Position numbers and translations under genes: made by a program. 22,397 nucleotides of DNA from the IMG/VR virus record IMGVR_UViG_3300033571_020867, positions 1 through 22,397 of that record; one strand, 5' to 3'. The DNA is from a virus. The notes under the pieces are model-generated. The model was not told the origin of the DNA and made no database searches. It was given only the letters and a program-made list of their open reading frames with translations. Positions 1-9,113 of the stretch are shown here, piece by piece (the stretch's first letter is position 1; each line of letters starts with the position of its first letter).

Positions 1-3000
1 ATGTATGTCAGAACGATTGTCTAATATATGTCTCACCTTCAAATCCTTAGCCCTTAGAGGTTCTTTCTTGAAAGAACGTTTACTGTAATCCATGTTTAAC
101 TGGTTTACAATCTTATCTACAGATAATGATTCACATGTCTTGGTAAACAGAAGTTCCTTCTTATCCTTAACTAGAGACCAGAATGTATTATACTGGTAGA
201 AGTTATCACTCTTTGTGTATGTAATCACTTTACTATCAGTATTATATATAGGATACTTCATGTAGTCTCTCAGGTTGTTCATTGGTTTAGCTACCAACTC
301 TAATGTTCCTGAGGATTGCTGATTGTTATACAATACAGCTTTATTAAACCACGCATCATCCAATTCTATCTTTCTATTATCATCAAACACTCCAAATTCG
401 TCAGGAAGATACTTGTAAACCTTTGTATAATCTTTTACATTTTGTAATATTTCATCATGATATTTGAAAGAGAAAGGATATTCAATTATATAAGGTTGTG
501 TCTTTCCATAATACGTATTGTATATTTCTGGATTTTTTAGATGCCTCCACATACAAGATGTTGCACTTTGTTGAGTTGATGTAAATCCATCACAATCATT
601 TAATCCTGAATAGAAGAAGTTATTTTCTCCCATATAGAAATTAGGCAAATAACTATGGAAACTTATCCACGTCTTAGTGTTTAGATTGAAAGATAGAGTC
701 CAAGACTTATTACAGAAGTATCTAGGGTCTACTAATTTAACAACAGTCCTAAGACCTCCATTAGCTATTATATAAAACTCTTTCTTATCATAATCGTATT
801 TAACATCCTTACTAAGAGGAACGTAGTCCAACTTAGTAATAATCACTCTATCATATTTACTATCATAAACACCATGTATTCCTATACCATTAAAATGGTT
901 ATCTGTATTTACACCAGGAATAATTATTCTTTCATTGTTTACAACTTTCTCTAAATCAGGGAAAAATCTAAGAATTTCAAAAGCTAAGTGATCTGTAAAG
1001 AACCTATTCATACCAGATCCAAACGCTGTTAAGTCTGTAGCTTGATTTCCTGAAATAAGGAATATTTGCCCACGCTTAGCATCTATTGTAACCTGTCCTT
1101 GAGGAATCTTTAACAAGAACTTGTTCTGACTTCCTACATATCCAAGATCTGTTTCTGCAAAATCAATAGGAGGAGCACTTTTAAAGAGTGTATCATTTCC
1201 TAAATAAGCAGCTTGAGGATTGCTTGTTTCAACAGTAAGAAGTGTATTGTAAAGAAGTGACTTATTATCAAACCTTGCCAAAACAGCTCTATTCTGAATA
1301 CCATCTAAAGATGTAAGTTTTCCAAAGTTTTGAGGAAAATCAAAGAACGATACTGCTCTATAATAAAGCCAGTTATTCACTCTGTTATCAGCATTCTGAA
1401 CTTGTCTGTCTGAATAAATTGCTCTGAACGGATAGTTGGTAAAACACAACTTTTCTTCCCAATCTGGAGGAAGATGAGAGAAAAAGTTCTCTTTATTTTG
1501 TTTGCTGTATGTCCTATTGTAATAATAAGTGTTATCATTATTTATAGAAACATTAGCTTCCTGCACCCAGTCGTCAGGAATACCTGTACTTACATGTGGC
1601 CAGAAATCACCTTCTCTTGCATTAAACGCTTGGCGTAAGTCTGTGTTGTAAGAACTTTCACAATAAAAGTTAGGAATACCGTATGCAAATAAATAGAAAA
1701 CACCATCATAAAATGTTCTCAAACTACCATTGGCAGGAATTGGTTTATTTGCACAATCAAAATTTGTTTTCTTGTAAGATATAATATTTGTTAAAATGTT
1801 TGGTCCAGGAGCAGTATAATTATCAAGCACTGAACTTGAAGAATGCCAATATTTAGGATAGGCAACGTTACCTATTTCATCATAGAATATATCACTATCA
1901 TCAGGAGCATTTACACGATTGTCTATAAAAAATGGAAGTTTTGTCTTAAACGCAAATCTACTTATAAACGTATCTCCTCCAAATATTACTACTCTTGGTT
2001 GGTTTATGTTATAATTAATATTTGTTTGAAACCCTGTATCAATAGTTGTGTATGTATACATTTGCCCCCATTGACCAGGAATTTCGTTTTTCAAAGAAGC
2101 GTAATACGATACAACACTTATATCTCTTTCTTTTCCAGGAGTAGAACAACCCTTCACTTCACCAAGAACCATTCTTGATTTTTCTGAAACTCTTGGTAAA
2201 TTTGTCACTGGATCTATCAAACTGTTTGTCTGATTTGGAAATGGTAAAGGTGGAACACTTATACCACCAGGGGGAGCTGGAGTTACCCCAGAACCAACTA
2301 CAGTAATCGTCCAATTCACAGCACCTGTTGCAGGATCAATTTGTAGTGGACCAGCAACTCTAACTGGAACAGTTGTAGCTTTAACAGTTACACAAGTTCC
2401 ACCAGGAGTTATAGCATCACCACCTGGACTATTGTTTTCATCTGTAAACGCTATTTGCAAAATATGATCAGGATCGGGAGGTACAGCAGGAGTAACATTA
2501 TTACAAATTCTATATTCTTTGTAAGGAATACTCACTGAAAGAACATTTCTTGTTTTAGTTTTTAAATATACAGAAGACTCTCTTTGGTAGTTGTTTATAT
2601 TAGCATCATCCCCTACATTCAAAACACCAGGGATTAGATATTGGACTATTTCCAAATCTCTTTGTTTTATACCTAATCCATTAGGAATGTTTGACCAATA
2701 GTCATAATTTGCAATTGAATTATATGAGTATGCATAGTTCTTCCTTGTAATACCATTCACATAAATTGTTAAATATGACTGATATGCAGCAAAAACAGCA
2801 CCTCCTCCTAAAATTCCAGCCATAGAGAAAGAAGCACCGAGAGCATCCTGTTGGGCTTCTTTTGTTAAAAACTTATAGTTTGCATGGTTCCTCACTTTAA
2901 CAAAATGTGCTTCACCCTTACCAAACATTACATGTTCAAGTTTCAATATAGTTCCTAAGAAAGGATTTCCAAAAGATGTTTCTGGAGAATTAAACACAAG

Positions 3001-5553
3001 TCTACTATCTAATGTTCCACCCACAGGTTGTAAAGGTTTAGGTCCTTCACAATCACACAAACTTCTTCTTCCTTGTGTCCTAATAGGACTTTGGTTCACA
3101 CCATCTCCAGAAAATACGTCAGTCGTACTAAGTGTCATCTTTCCACAGGGTTGGAACGTGTTAGGCTTTTGTTCGGTTCCTTGTTTTGATTCACAAGTAC
3201 AATAGCAAGGAAGAAACGGTAGACAAATTAAAAGACCACTACAACTATTCTGATATCCAGGAGCTCCTGCTCCCACACCAACCGTAGCATAGTATTTATC
3301 TTTAAATCCTATAAAACTCCATCCTTCTACAAATTTATTTAGGTAAAGAGATTGGGAATTGTCTGTTGTAAATGGTGTATTCCACCATCTATCGTGCCCA
3401 GCGCATCCATCATCACCATAAACAAAATAAACATCATAATTACCAGGACCAATCTCAGCAACACCGTCTAATGTAGTAGGCCTTGATGGAGAACATTCTT
3501 CAGCAACGTCACCAGGATTAAGACTTATAGTAATTGGAGTTCCACTGAACCTAGATATGTATTGGATTTCACATTTTCCAGTTGTATTTGATGGAGTGAT
3601 GCACGTCATTAACCATGGACTACTTTGTATAGAAAATGTACCAGCACTTCCAAGCAAGAGAGGGTCGCTAGTTAATTCATTGTATGGGTAGTTTGGAAAA
3701 TAATAAGATTGTTCTTCTCTTTCGTATTTACCAACGTTTCTAAGAATACCCTTTGCAATAATTGATTTATTTGTACTTCTATCTCCACGAACAATTTTAA
3801 ACCCAACTATGTCTGCTTTTTGTTCAGAAGTCAAACTTGATGAAGCTATTAATTGCTTTATACTCTCAATATCAACTCTTACACCAATTGGATAAACAGA
3901 TCTATTTTCTTTTACTAATGATCCTGCATTAACAAAAAGTGACGATTTAAATATTGGACTAACTAATACATCTGGAAACTTGTGATGTCTAATCTTTTGA
4001 CCTGCCAAGTTTCCCCAAAGATCATTGTTACAAGGATATTCTAAATCAGACTCCCAATAAGCAAAATCTCCATACCTGTGAGGTATAGCATTTCCTATAG
4101 CATTTGATACTGGTGGTTGTGCAGGACCTACAGTTGGACCTGTAGGATTAGATGATGCTACACCAAGGTCTGTAGCAGTGTTATAGACTTTCCAATACTT
4201 TTTATATCGAACGCCCAAAGCAGCACTATCTTCTTCTCCTACAAAGTCAAAATTTGTATCAGGTACATCTGGCAGAAGCTTCTCTTGTGGAGTCATTTCT
4301 CTCCCAGGAATGTGAAACCCATCTGTTTGTTTTCCGTTCTTTAATATAAAAACTATTTCAAATGCGTACACCTCATCTCTTAAATATCCCCTAAGATTTG
4401 TAGCATTTAGTTCATCCGAATAATCCTCGGTTGCTGGAATTTCATAAGTTTCCCACTGAAGTTTAATTTGAGATGCAATCTCTTGATAGTTAATTCTATC
4501 TATTGATGTTAAGTTATCCCAAATTAATATATCTTGCACAGATGTTAAATCTTGAGCTATTTCATAATATGGAAACTTCTCAAATATATCATTTATTGTA
4601 AGTCTAATCTGAGATACATTCTGTCCACTGTATATTATCTTTTGTGTAAACTCATCAACAAAAAATGTACCCACTAATTCTACAGATGAAATATCATTTA
4701 CAGTTTTTATTACAGCCAGATTAAAATATTGAAACTGTCCAGTTTCATCTAAGTCTGTAATTTGAACAACAATAGACTGACCAACCTTGTAATCAAAATT
4801 AGGAGTGGTAAGTATTGGATCAGCAATAGGGGTGGGATTTGTAACTGAGTAGTAGGATGTATAAGGATTACCTGCAGGATCTGAGTATTGGATTGCAAAC
4901 TGATATGTGCCTGCAGTTAGATTACCACCTTCTCTGATGTCTACTATTGATAAAAGAGGCACCTTAAAGTCTGGTTGTAACTTTAATTGATTACAATCAA
5001 TCTCATTTGTATATTTAGGATTACAAAAGTTTGATCCAGAGGATAGTATGTAAGGTATATCTACTAAATTTAAATATCGTCTGGGGTTAATGCCATCTGT
5101 CCAATAAATTTCAGTGGTACAGTTTGTAATCTTATGCACCACTTTATGTATTGGATAATCTATTTTAAAATTTAAACACTCTCCTTGTGTATATACTTTG
5201 TATATACAATCGTTATTTTCCATATATCCTATCTGAGAGTTACCAGTGTTAGGATTGGTTATGAAGAATATATACTTGTTTTGTTCTGGTATAAAATGTT
5301 TTCCAATTAACAAAAAACCATCCGGGAATGTTACACAAAGTTCATTTCCTGGTTCGTTCTGATAGTTGACAGAATTAGCATCAAAGTTTTCAACAGCAGC
5401 GTTTAATGCATATGTGAGCGAACCCTGTCCAACCTGATTTACAGATTGATCCATGTTCAACCCAGATTGTGCAACACCACTATTCATGTTAACAGCATCT
5501 GAACTAGGACTAACTAAGTCTTTTATTTTTTTGAGTGTATCTTCTCCAGCCAT
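1..5553 (-). CDS. crAss-like muzzle/tail stabilization protein, C-terminus outside window
   Basis: An uninterrupted frame of 1851 codons starts at the ATG at 5553 (MAGEDTLKKIKDLV) and leaves the window in frame, so the C-terminus is missing. The N-terminal 170 residues carry a pattern I associate with crAss-like stabilization (muzzle, P22 gp10-like) proteins: LTYALNAAVENFD, NEPGNE, a GFLLIGKHF strand, CLNFKIDYPI and YWTDGINPRRYLNL. In crAss001 the muzzle caps the tail barrel and controls the exit channel. The gene follows ring protein 1 by 20 bases, the expected order. Other features are a Cys-rich hydrophobic patch (residues about 768-790), a Gly/Ala-rich hydrophobic stretch near residue 911 (AGILGGGAVFAAY) and a Pro/Gly/Thr-flanked beta-type insert (about 1015-1104). 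The length is greater than I recall for crAss001. The family call is from sequence pattern and synteny. Confidence 0.85.
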   Translation of the reverse strand, partial: MAGEDTLKKIKDLVSPSSDAVNMNSGVAQSGLNMDQSVNQVGQGSLTYALNAAVENFDANSVNYQNEPGNELCVTFPDGFLLIGKHFIPEQNKYIFFITNPNTGNSQIGYMENNDCIYKVYTQGECLNFKIDYPIHKVVHKITNCTTEIYWTDGINPRRYLNLVDIPYILSSGSNFCNPKYTNEIDCNQLKLQPDFKVPLLSIVDIREGGNLTAGTYQFAIQYSDPAGNPYTSYYSVTNPTPIADPILTTPNFDYKVGQSIVVQITDLDETGQFQYFNLAVIKTVNDISSVELVGTFFVDEFTQKIIYSGQNVSQIRLTINDIFEKFPYYEIAQDLTSVQDILIWDNLTSIDRINYQEIASQIKLQWETYEIPATEDYSDELNATNLRGYLRDEVYAFEIVFILKNGKQTDGFHIPGREMTPQEKLLPDVPDTNFDFVGEEDSAALGVRYKKYWKVYNTATDLGVASSNPTGPTVGPAQPPVSNAIGNAIPHRYGDFAYWESDLEYPCNNDLWGNLAGQKIRHHKFPDVLVSPIFKSSLFVNAGSLVKENRSVYPIGVRVDIESIKQLIASSSLTSEQKADIVGFKIVRGDRSTNKSIIAKGILRNVGKYEREEQSYYFPNYPYNELTSDPLLLGSAGTFSIQSSPWLMTCITPSNTTGKCEIQYISRFSGTPITISLNPGDVAEECSPSRPTTLDGVAEIGPGNYDVYFVYGDDGCAGHDRWWNTPFTTDNSQSLYLNKFVEGWSFIGFKDKYYATVGVGAGAPGYQNSCSGLLICLPFLPCYCTCESKQGTEQKPNTFQPCGKMTLSTTDVFSGDGVNQSPIRTQGRRSLCDCEGPKPLQPVGGTLDSRLVFNSPETSFGNPFLGTILKLEHVMFGKGEAHFVKVRNHANYKFLTKEAQQDALGASFSMAGILGGGAVFAAYQSYLTIYVNGITRKNYAYSYNSIANYDYWSNIPNGLGIKQRDLEIVQYLIPGVLNVGDDANINNYQRESSVYLKTKTRNVLSVSIPYKEYRICNNVTPAVPPDPDHILQIAFTDENNSPGGDAITPGGTCVTVKATTVPVRVAGPLQIDPATGAVNWTITVVGSGVTPAPPGGISVPPLPFPNQTNSLIDPVTNLPRVSEKSRMVLGEVKGCSTPGKERDISVVSYYASLKNEIPGQWGQMYTYTTIDTGFQTNINYNINQPRVVIFGGDTFISRFAFKTKLPFFIDNRVNAPDDSDIFYDEIGNVAYPKYWHSSSSVLDNYTAPGPNILTNIISYKKTNFDCANKPIPANGSLRTFYDGVFYLFAYGIPNFYCESSYNTDLRQAFNAREGDFWPHVSTGIPDDWVQEANVSINNDNTYYYNRTYSKQNKENFFSHLPPDWEEKLCFTNYPFRAIYSDRQVQNADNRVNNWLYYRAVSFFDFPQNFGKLTSLDGIQNRAVLARFDNKSLLYNTLLTVETSNPQAAYLGNDTLFKSAPPIDFAETDLGYVGSQNKFLLKIPQGQVTIDAKRGQIFLISGNQATDLTAFGSGMNRFFTDHLAFEILRFFPDLEKVVNNERIIIPGVNTDNHFNGIGIHGVYDSKYDRVIITKLDYVPLSKDVKYDYDKKEFYIIANGGLRTVVKLVDPRYFCNKSWTLSFNLNTKTWISFHSYLPNFYMGENNFFYSGLNDCDGFTSTQQSATSCMWRHLKNPEIYNTYYGKTQPYIIEYPFSFKYHDEILQNVKDYTKVYKYLPDEFGVFDDNRKIELDDAWFNKAVLYNNQQSSGTLELVAKPMNNLRDYMKYPIYNTDSKVITYTKSDNFYQYNTFWSLVKDKKELLFTKTCESLSVDKIVNQLNMDYSKRSFKKEPLRAKDLKVRHILDNRSDIH

Positions 5554-5573
5554 TATTTATTGTATAACAGTGA

Positions 5574-6497
5574 TTATGTATTGCGCCTCCAACCATACCT
5601 TCCCACTCTGTTAGGAAGTTCGTATCTATTAAGTCTGTTTAGATCATTTTCTATTCTTCTCTGTTTAGCATAAACATCTTGTTTCTTAATCTCAATATCA
5701 GCCATTATAAAGGCCTCGTCAGCTAATTGTTTGTAATAAGCCAGCTTTGTCTGAAGCTGGTTGAATGTTTCATCGTTTGTCTGATTTGTAAGAGTTTCAA
5801 ACACCTTATATTTAATAAACGCTTCAATATACTCTCTAATACGATAGTTGTCAGGAATCAATTGATTTCCTATCTCATCGTATTCAGTTGCGTAGAATAT
5901 TAAATATACAACACCGTTCCTAAAGTTTGTTACAAACTTATTGTCCCTAATATCAAAACTATCTGCAGCAGATGAATGAAAGTTTGCACAATCTAAAGAA
6001 CAGTCTGCTCTTACAGATATGTTTCCTGGTTTGAGAAGGTATTGTTTTGTGTAGGCTATATTCACCTGGTTATTAGTCTTGTATACAGCTTGAATAAGCT
6101 CAGGCATACATTCAGGACATCCTGTTGTACATTCAAGGTTTGTACAGGGTGTACCGTTTGATATAACAGGACTTACCTGTATTGTTGTTTCAGAAGCAGC
6201 TTGAGAATAGAAAGAATTGGCTGTCTGATAGGGATAACCATTCACTGTTGTACACATCCATGCTTCTCTTACAGCAAAGAAGTTATCTGGAAGCCTAGCT
6301 TGGAAATCTTCTATGTTAAGCAGCTGTTCAGAAATAACATACGTAGCTCTTCCCAATTTTCTTAAACATTTGTCAAGGTATGTAGGAAACATTAAATCAT
6401 CTACAGCTCCTGTATCAAAATAGCTCTTAAGCTCTTCTTTTACAGTGGAGTAGACAATCTCAGGAGTGGTAAAATTGTACTTGTAATAATAGGACAT
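5574..6497 (-). CDS. ring protein 1, P22 gp4-like tail tubular/adaptor protein
   Basis: This 307-residue protein begins MSYYYKYNFTTPEIVYSTVK. It has a helical N-terminal half with PTYLDKCLRKLGRATY and NFFAVREAWMC, which I recognise from crAss-like ring 1 (tail tubular, P22 gp4-like) proteins. A central Cys-rich loop (about residues 117-130, CTNLECTTGCPEC) could bind a metal. The C-terminal third is helical and charged, with IREYIEAFIKYKVFETL and a run of Lys/Arg (KKQDVYAKQRR), as in head-tail adaptors that contact the portal. In crAss001 this protein forms a dodecameric ring below the portal. It sits between the HU/IHF-like gene (4-base gap) and the muzzle gene (20-base gap), which strongly supports the assignment. 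It ends with TAA. Confidence 0.82.
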   Translation of the reverse strand: MSYYYKYNFTTPEIVYSTVKEELKSYFDTGAVDDLMFPTYLDKCLRKLGRATYVISEQLLNIEDFQARLPDNFFAVREAWMCTTVNGYPYQTANSFYSQAASETTIQVSPVISNGTPCTNLECTTGCPECMPELIQAVYKTNNQVNIAYTKQYLLKPGNISVRADCSLDCANFHSSAADSFDIRDNKFVTNFRNGVVYLIFYATEYDEIGNQLIPDNYRIREYIEAFIKYKVFETLTNQTNDETFNQLQTKLAYYKQLADEAFIMADIEIKKQDVYAKQRRIENDLNRLNRYELPNRVGRYGWRRNT

Positions 6498-6501
6498 TTA
6501 A

Positions 6502-6978
6502 TTAAGTTTTCCAAGTGTGATAAATGTGTTGGTATTTATCATCAATCTTTAAATAGTGGGAAAGAAGTCTAGATGTACTTCTTGAAGGTTTAAAGTACCA
6601 AAGATTGGTATTTTGAAATCTAGCTGTATCTTTAAACCACACCCAACCAAAAAAGTAACCTTCAGTGTGGTAATTGAAATTATATATACGTTTACCTTTC
6701 TCTTTTGTTTTCTTCCAGTCTATAGGTAAATTTATAAACTCTTTACCATCAGCACCTTTTATTTTTCTTCTTTTCTTTTTATTTATTGAAAATTCTCCAA
6801 ATCCAAATGGTAATCTTGCCCTCTCCCCAGTTTCTAGAATATACTGTTTGTAAGACTCTATGTATATGTAGATGATGTTCCTCCACTCATCAAATGTGAG
6901 CTTTATCGAGGGATTCTTACTGCAGAAATTGTTGTAGTTATCCTTACTTGCACTTCTCCATTCTAACTTTGTTCTCAT
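6502..6978 (-). CDS. HU/IHF-like small protein of the crAss-like tail module
   Basis: This basic 158-residue protein has a helix (about residues 28-50, TFDEWRNIIYIYIESYKQYI) followed by LETGERARLPFGFGEFSINK. That matches the HU/IHF layout of a long helix, a Gly-Glu turn, then the GFGxF beta strand and a basic arm (KKKRRKIKG, residues 67-75). Crassvirales genomes are known to carry an IHF-subunit-like gene in this neighbourhood. The C-terminal half (WKKTKEKGKRIYNFNYHTEG and aromatic-rich segments) extends well beyond the roughly 90 residues of true HU. A DNA-binding role is inference: the fold may have been reused as a tail ring or packing protein. The start ATG overlaps the preceding gene's TGA stop in an ATGA motif, which suggests translational coupling. 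Confidence 0.6.
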   Translation of the reverse strand: MRTKLEWRSASKDNYNNFCSKNPSIKLTFDEWRNIIYIYIESYKQYILETGERARLPFGFGEFSINKKKRRKIKGADGKEFINLPIDWKKTKEKGKRIYNFNYHTEGYFFGWVWFKDTARFQNTNLWYFKPSRSTSRLLSHYLKIDDKYQHIYHTWKT

Positions 6979-7700
6979 TTTCCAGCTGGGGCATTTGATG
7001 CTTGACCATCTACACCATCATCCGTCATATCTGTTTTGATTTGGAAATATGTTCCTAAAAGTTTTTGAGACGTGAGTTCCAACACTTGCTTCTCTAAATA
7101 TCCAGGGATAAATGATTCTTTATCCAAAGGATTTTTGCAATACTCATCATTGCTAATTGTATCAAGACAATCGCAATTTTGGTACATCACATCGTTAGGA
7201 ACATCTTGCTCAAAGAAAGCAGAAATTCTAATACCCTGTAAAAACGGATTACTGATGTATAAATAATCATTTATTATCCAATAATAATCTTCCTTCTTAA
7301 TGATAGGAAGCTTTAACAAATTCAAATATCGATTGATTGTAATTTCTTTCAACTTCTTACCTTTCCCACCCATAGCGTTTATTGAATAAACACCTTGTAT
7401 TACATATTGGTAATTTCCTTCAGAAATACGAGGAAGTTTATATTTGCTCCTAGCTACAGTACATTCGTCAACATAGTCGCAACATTCAGAAATAGGAACT
7501 TCCACCATCTCTAAGCAAGGAATGGTGGTAAAGATTGTTGATGTTGCCCAGAGCTTTCTAAGATTAGTTTCTCTCTTAATAAGTAAAAGGGCATTGTTCT
7601 TTAATTCAGAAGCAATAACCCTATCTGTTATAAGAGAGTCTGTAGAAAGCAACTTGTGCATCCCACGAACATCAGATACTAGTTTTCTTAATGTTGACAT
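6975..7700 (-). CDS. ring protein 2-like conserved crAss-like structural protein
   Basis: This 241-residue protein starts MSTLRKLVSDVRGMHKLLST. I prefer the ATG at 7700 because it lies one base after the upstream gene's stop and begins the conserved helical segment; an upstream in-frame ATG at 7760 would overlap that gene by 59 bases. The N-terminal segment with ITDRVIASELKNNALLLIKR and LRKLWATSTIFTTIPCLEM is a pattern I recall from crAss-like ring protein 2. A Cys cluster (residues 73-80, CCDYVDEC) and a later CDCLDTISNDEYC stretch recur in the family. It probably forms part of the tail barrel with ring protein 1. The C-terminus (after about residue 225) is Gly/Ala-rich and likely disordered. 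It ends in TGA, the only TGA stop I found among these genes. Confidence 0.75.
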   Translation of the reverse strand: MSTLRKLVSDVRGMHKLLSTDSLITDRVIASELKNNALLLIKRETNLRKLWATSTIFTTIPCLEMVEVPISECCDYVDECTVARSKYKLPRISEGNYQYVIQGVYSINAMGGKGKKLKEITINRYLNLLKLPIIKKEDYYWIINDYLYISNPFLQGIRISAFFEQDVPNDVMYQNCDCLDTISNDEYCKNPLDKESFIPGYLEKQVLELTSQKLLGTYFQIKTDMTDDGVDGQASNAPAGK

Positions 7701-7701
7701 T

Positions 7702-8940
7702 TTACAATCTACTTTCAAACTCAGCAACCTTACCGTACTCTTCGTGATATACAAGAGCAAGACCGCTGCGAACGTTATTTACATAATTGTTATCTGCATG
7801 CCACCTGTCAGTTCCCGATAGGGATGGCATTTGTTGAATTCTTACGCCTTTGATTTCTTTTGCCATATAATGGTGCTTATCGCCTGTGTGCACCTCTCTA
7901 TACTTAGCCATTCCAAAGTTTACAGAGTCATTCCCTGTAGCAAACAATAATGGAAGATCTTCTATTTTACAGTTACCGTGATGGTACCCAATAAATGTAT
8001 TTCCTAGTACAACGCTCTTAGTTGTAGAATGATGTCTTTGAAACGATACATTATATCCATCTCTGAAGAAAACTTCTAACCCATGAGCTAAGTAGAATGA
8101 CTTAGTACGGTCATGATTTCCTTGTACAAGTACCACTTCTACATTATCACACATTGCACTTAAGAAGGATATTGCTTGAACCAGAATATCAAATCCTTCC
8201 TCATACTCATGATCATAACTCACTAGCACATCTTGAGGTGTACCGTTTGTAGTGCTGTTCTGGTAGTTATCTGTATGAAAGAAGTCATTAGAAATTGGAA
8301 ACACTATCTTTCTAATTCTATAACAAGAAGACACCTTGTGTGTCAATTCTCTTAATATACAGGCAAATTGATCTTTTTTATTCGAGATTGTCTCTCCTTC
8401 CAGGGTTTTCTTACCTAAATGAAAGTCAGCTATAGATATTTCAACATCCACTGTCTCCTTATCATAGAAGTTTTCATCTAGCTTATGAAGTATTTTAATT
8501 TCTTTAGGAGTGTAATCTTGAAGAAACTTAGCAAAGTCCTCAGCTGTATAGTCTGCTGGTTTTCTAAGTGTGGCAAAGACAGAAGAAGTGAACTTTCCAT
8601 TGCTCTTCATCTTTGACCAGTAGTTAGATATTTTGTAACGTAAAGTATCTATCTTGTGTAATTTTGCCAATTCTTCATCTGATTTTGGCTCAAAATCACA
8701 ATTTACTGTGCTTTTTAATGTACCCTTTTCATTATTAACCTCTATTACTCTTTCCTCAAGAGCATCTATATAAGCTGCTACTTCTGCATCCTCTCTAACG
8801 CTTTCCTTCCTTCTTATCTCCTTCATCAGCTCATCAACTTCTTCTTCTGAAATATTGAGTTTCTTTGCGTAGAAACTTCTGCTTTTTTTCCAATGAAGCA
8901 TTTGTTCTAGTTGGAAGAGTAAAGAGCTGCTGTCCTGCAT
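7702..8940 (-). CDS. HTH plus calcineurin-like metallophosphoesterase
   Basis: 412 residues from the ATG at 8940; an in-frame GTG at 8979, directly after a TAA and in a good A-rich context, is a possible earlier start. An N-terminal helix-turn-helix-like segment (LEQMLHWKKSRSFYAKKLNI, then EEEVDELMKEIRRK) precedes a coiled linker and the catalytic domain. Metallophosphoesterase motifs, numbered from the ATG, are DFHLGK (172-177), NDFFH (218-222, Asn where Gly is usual before the metal-binding Asp), GNHD (274-277), YHHGN (319-323) and TGDKHH (352-357, Asp at the first His of the usual GHxH). It would cleave phosphodiesters or phosphomonoesters; the substrate is unknown. Similar genes occur beside the ring proteins in crAss-like phages. 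It is the first gene after a terminator, so it probably opens the tail-barrel operon. Confidence 0.8.
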   Translation of the reverse strand: MQDSSSLLFQLEQMLHWKKSRSFYAKKLNISEEEVDELMKEIRRKESVREDAEVAAYIDALEERVIEVNNEKGTLKSTVNCDFEPKSDEELAKLHKIDTLRYKISNYWSKMKSNGKFTSSVFATLRKPADYTAEDFAKFLQDYTPKEIKILHKLDENFYDKETVDVEISIADFHLGKKTLEGETISNKKDQFACILRELTHKVSSCYRIRKIVFPISNDFFHTDNYQNSTTNGTPQDVLVSYDHEYEEGFDILVQAISFLSAMCDNVEVVLVQGNHDRTKSFYLAHGLEVFFRDGYNVSFQRHHSTTKSVVLGNTFIGYHHGNCKIEDLPLLFATGNDSVNFGMAKYREVHTGDKHHYMAKEIKGVRIQQMPSLSGTDRWHADNNYVNNVRSGLALVYHEEYGKVAEFESRL

Positions 8941-9038
8941 ATAGGAAATTTTGGTTAAAATTAGAGTAAAGGTAGACACTTATTTACTAATTACCAAATT
9001 ATTTTAATCATATTGATTATTACACTAACCAACTTAAT

Positions 9039-9069
9039 TAAAAAACCCCCAGTGTGGATACACCGGGGG
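9039..9069 (-). terminator. rho-independent terminator of the fibre operon
   Basis: Read on the minus strand, CCCCCGGTGT pairs with ACACTGGGGG around the loop ATCC, giving a 10-pair stem with one G-T wobble, followed directly by TTTTTT. It lies 44 bases past the stop of the last fibre gene and about 100 bases before the metallophosphoesterase ATG. On the plus strand the wobble becomes an A-C mismatch and no T-run follows, so it is oriented to stop minus-strand transcription. Confidence 0.9.
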
Positions 9070-9076
9070 AAACATA

Positions 9077-9100
9077 TCCTGTAAAACCAACAAAACAGGA
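9077..9100 (-). other. small inverted repeat ahead of the terminator
   Basis: The six-base arms TCCTGT (9077-9082) and ACAGGA (9095-9100) are perfect inverted repeats around a 12-base A-rich spacer, just upstream (minus strand) of the strong terminator. It could be a minor RNA hairpin protecting the 3' end of the fibre transcript, or chance in AT-rich DNA. Confidence 0.35.
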
Positions 9101-9113
9101 AGTTTTAATTTGA

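Noticed and set aside
1843-2178. Plus-strand frame of 111 codons
   Set aside because: It lies wholly inside the uninterrupted muzzle gene on the other strand, and its composition (Tyr, Ile, Lys and Ser rich) is that of AT-rich antisense sequence.
8941-8979. GTG start at 8979 for the metallophosphoesterase
   Set aside because: Its A-rich context is acceptable, but the added 13 residues do not extend the helix-turn-helix pattern and the ATG at 8940 is the commoner codon. Kept as an alternative, not as the main call.
8941-9038. Promoter for the metallophosphoesterase transcript
   Set aside because: One is expected after the terminator. I found only a near match to the Bacteroidota -7 box (TAATTTGG) and no correctly spaced upstream TTTG, so it is not called.
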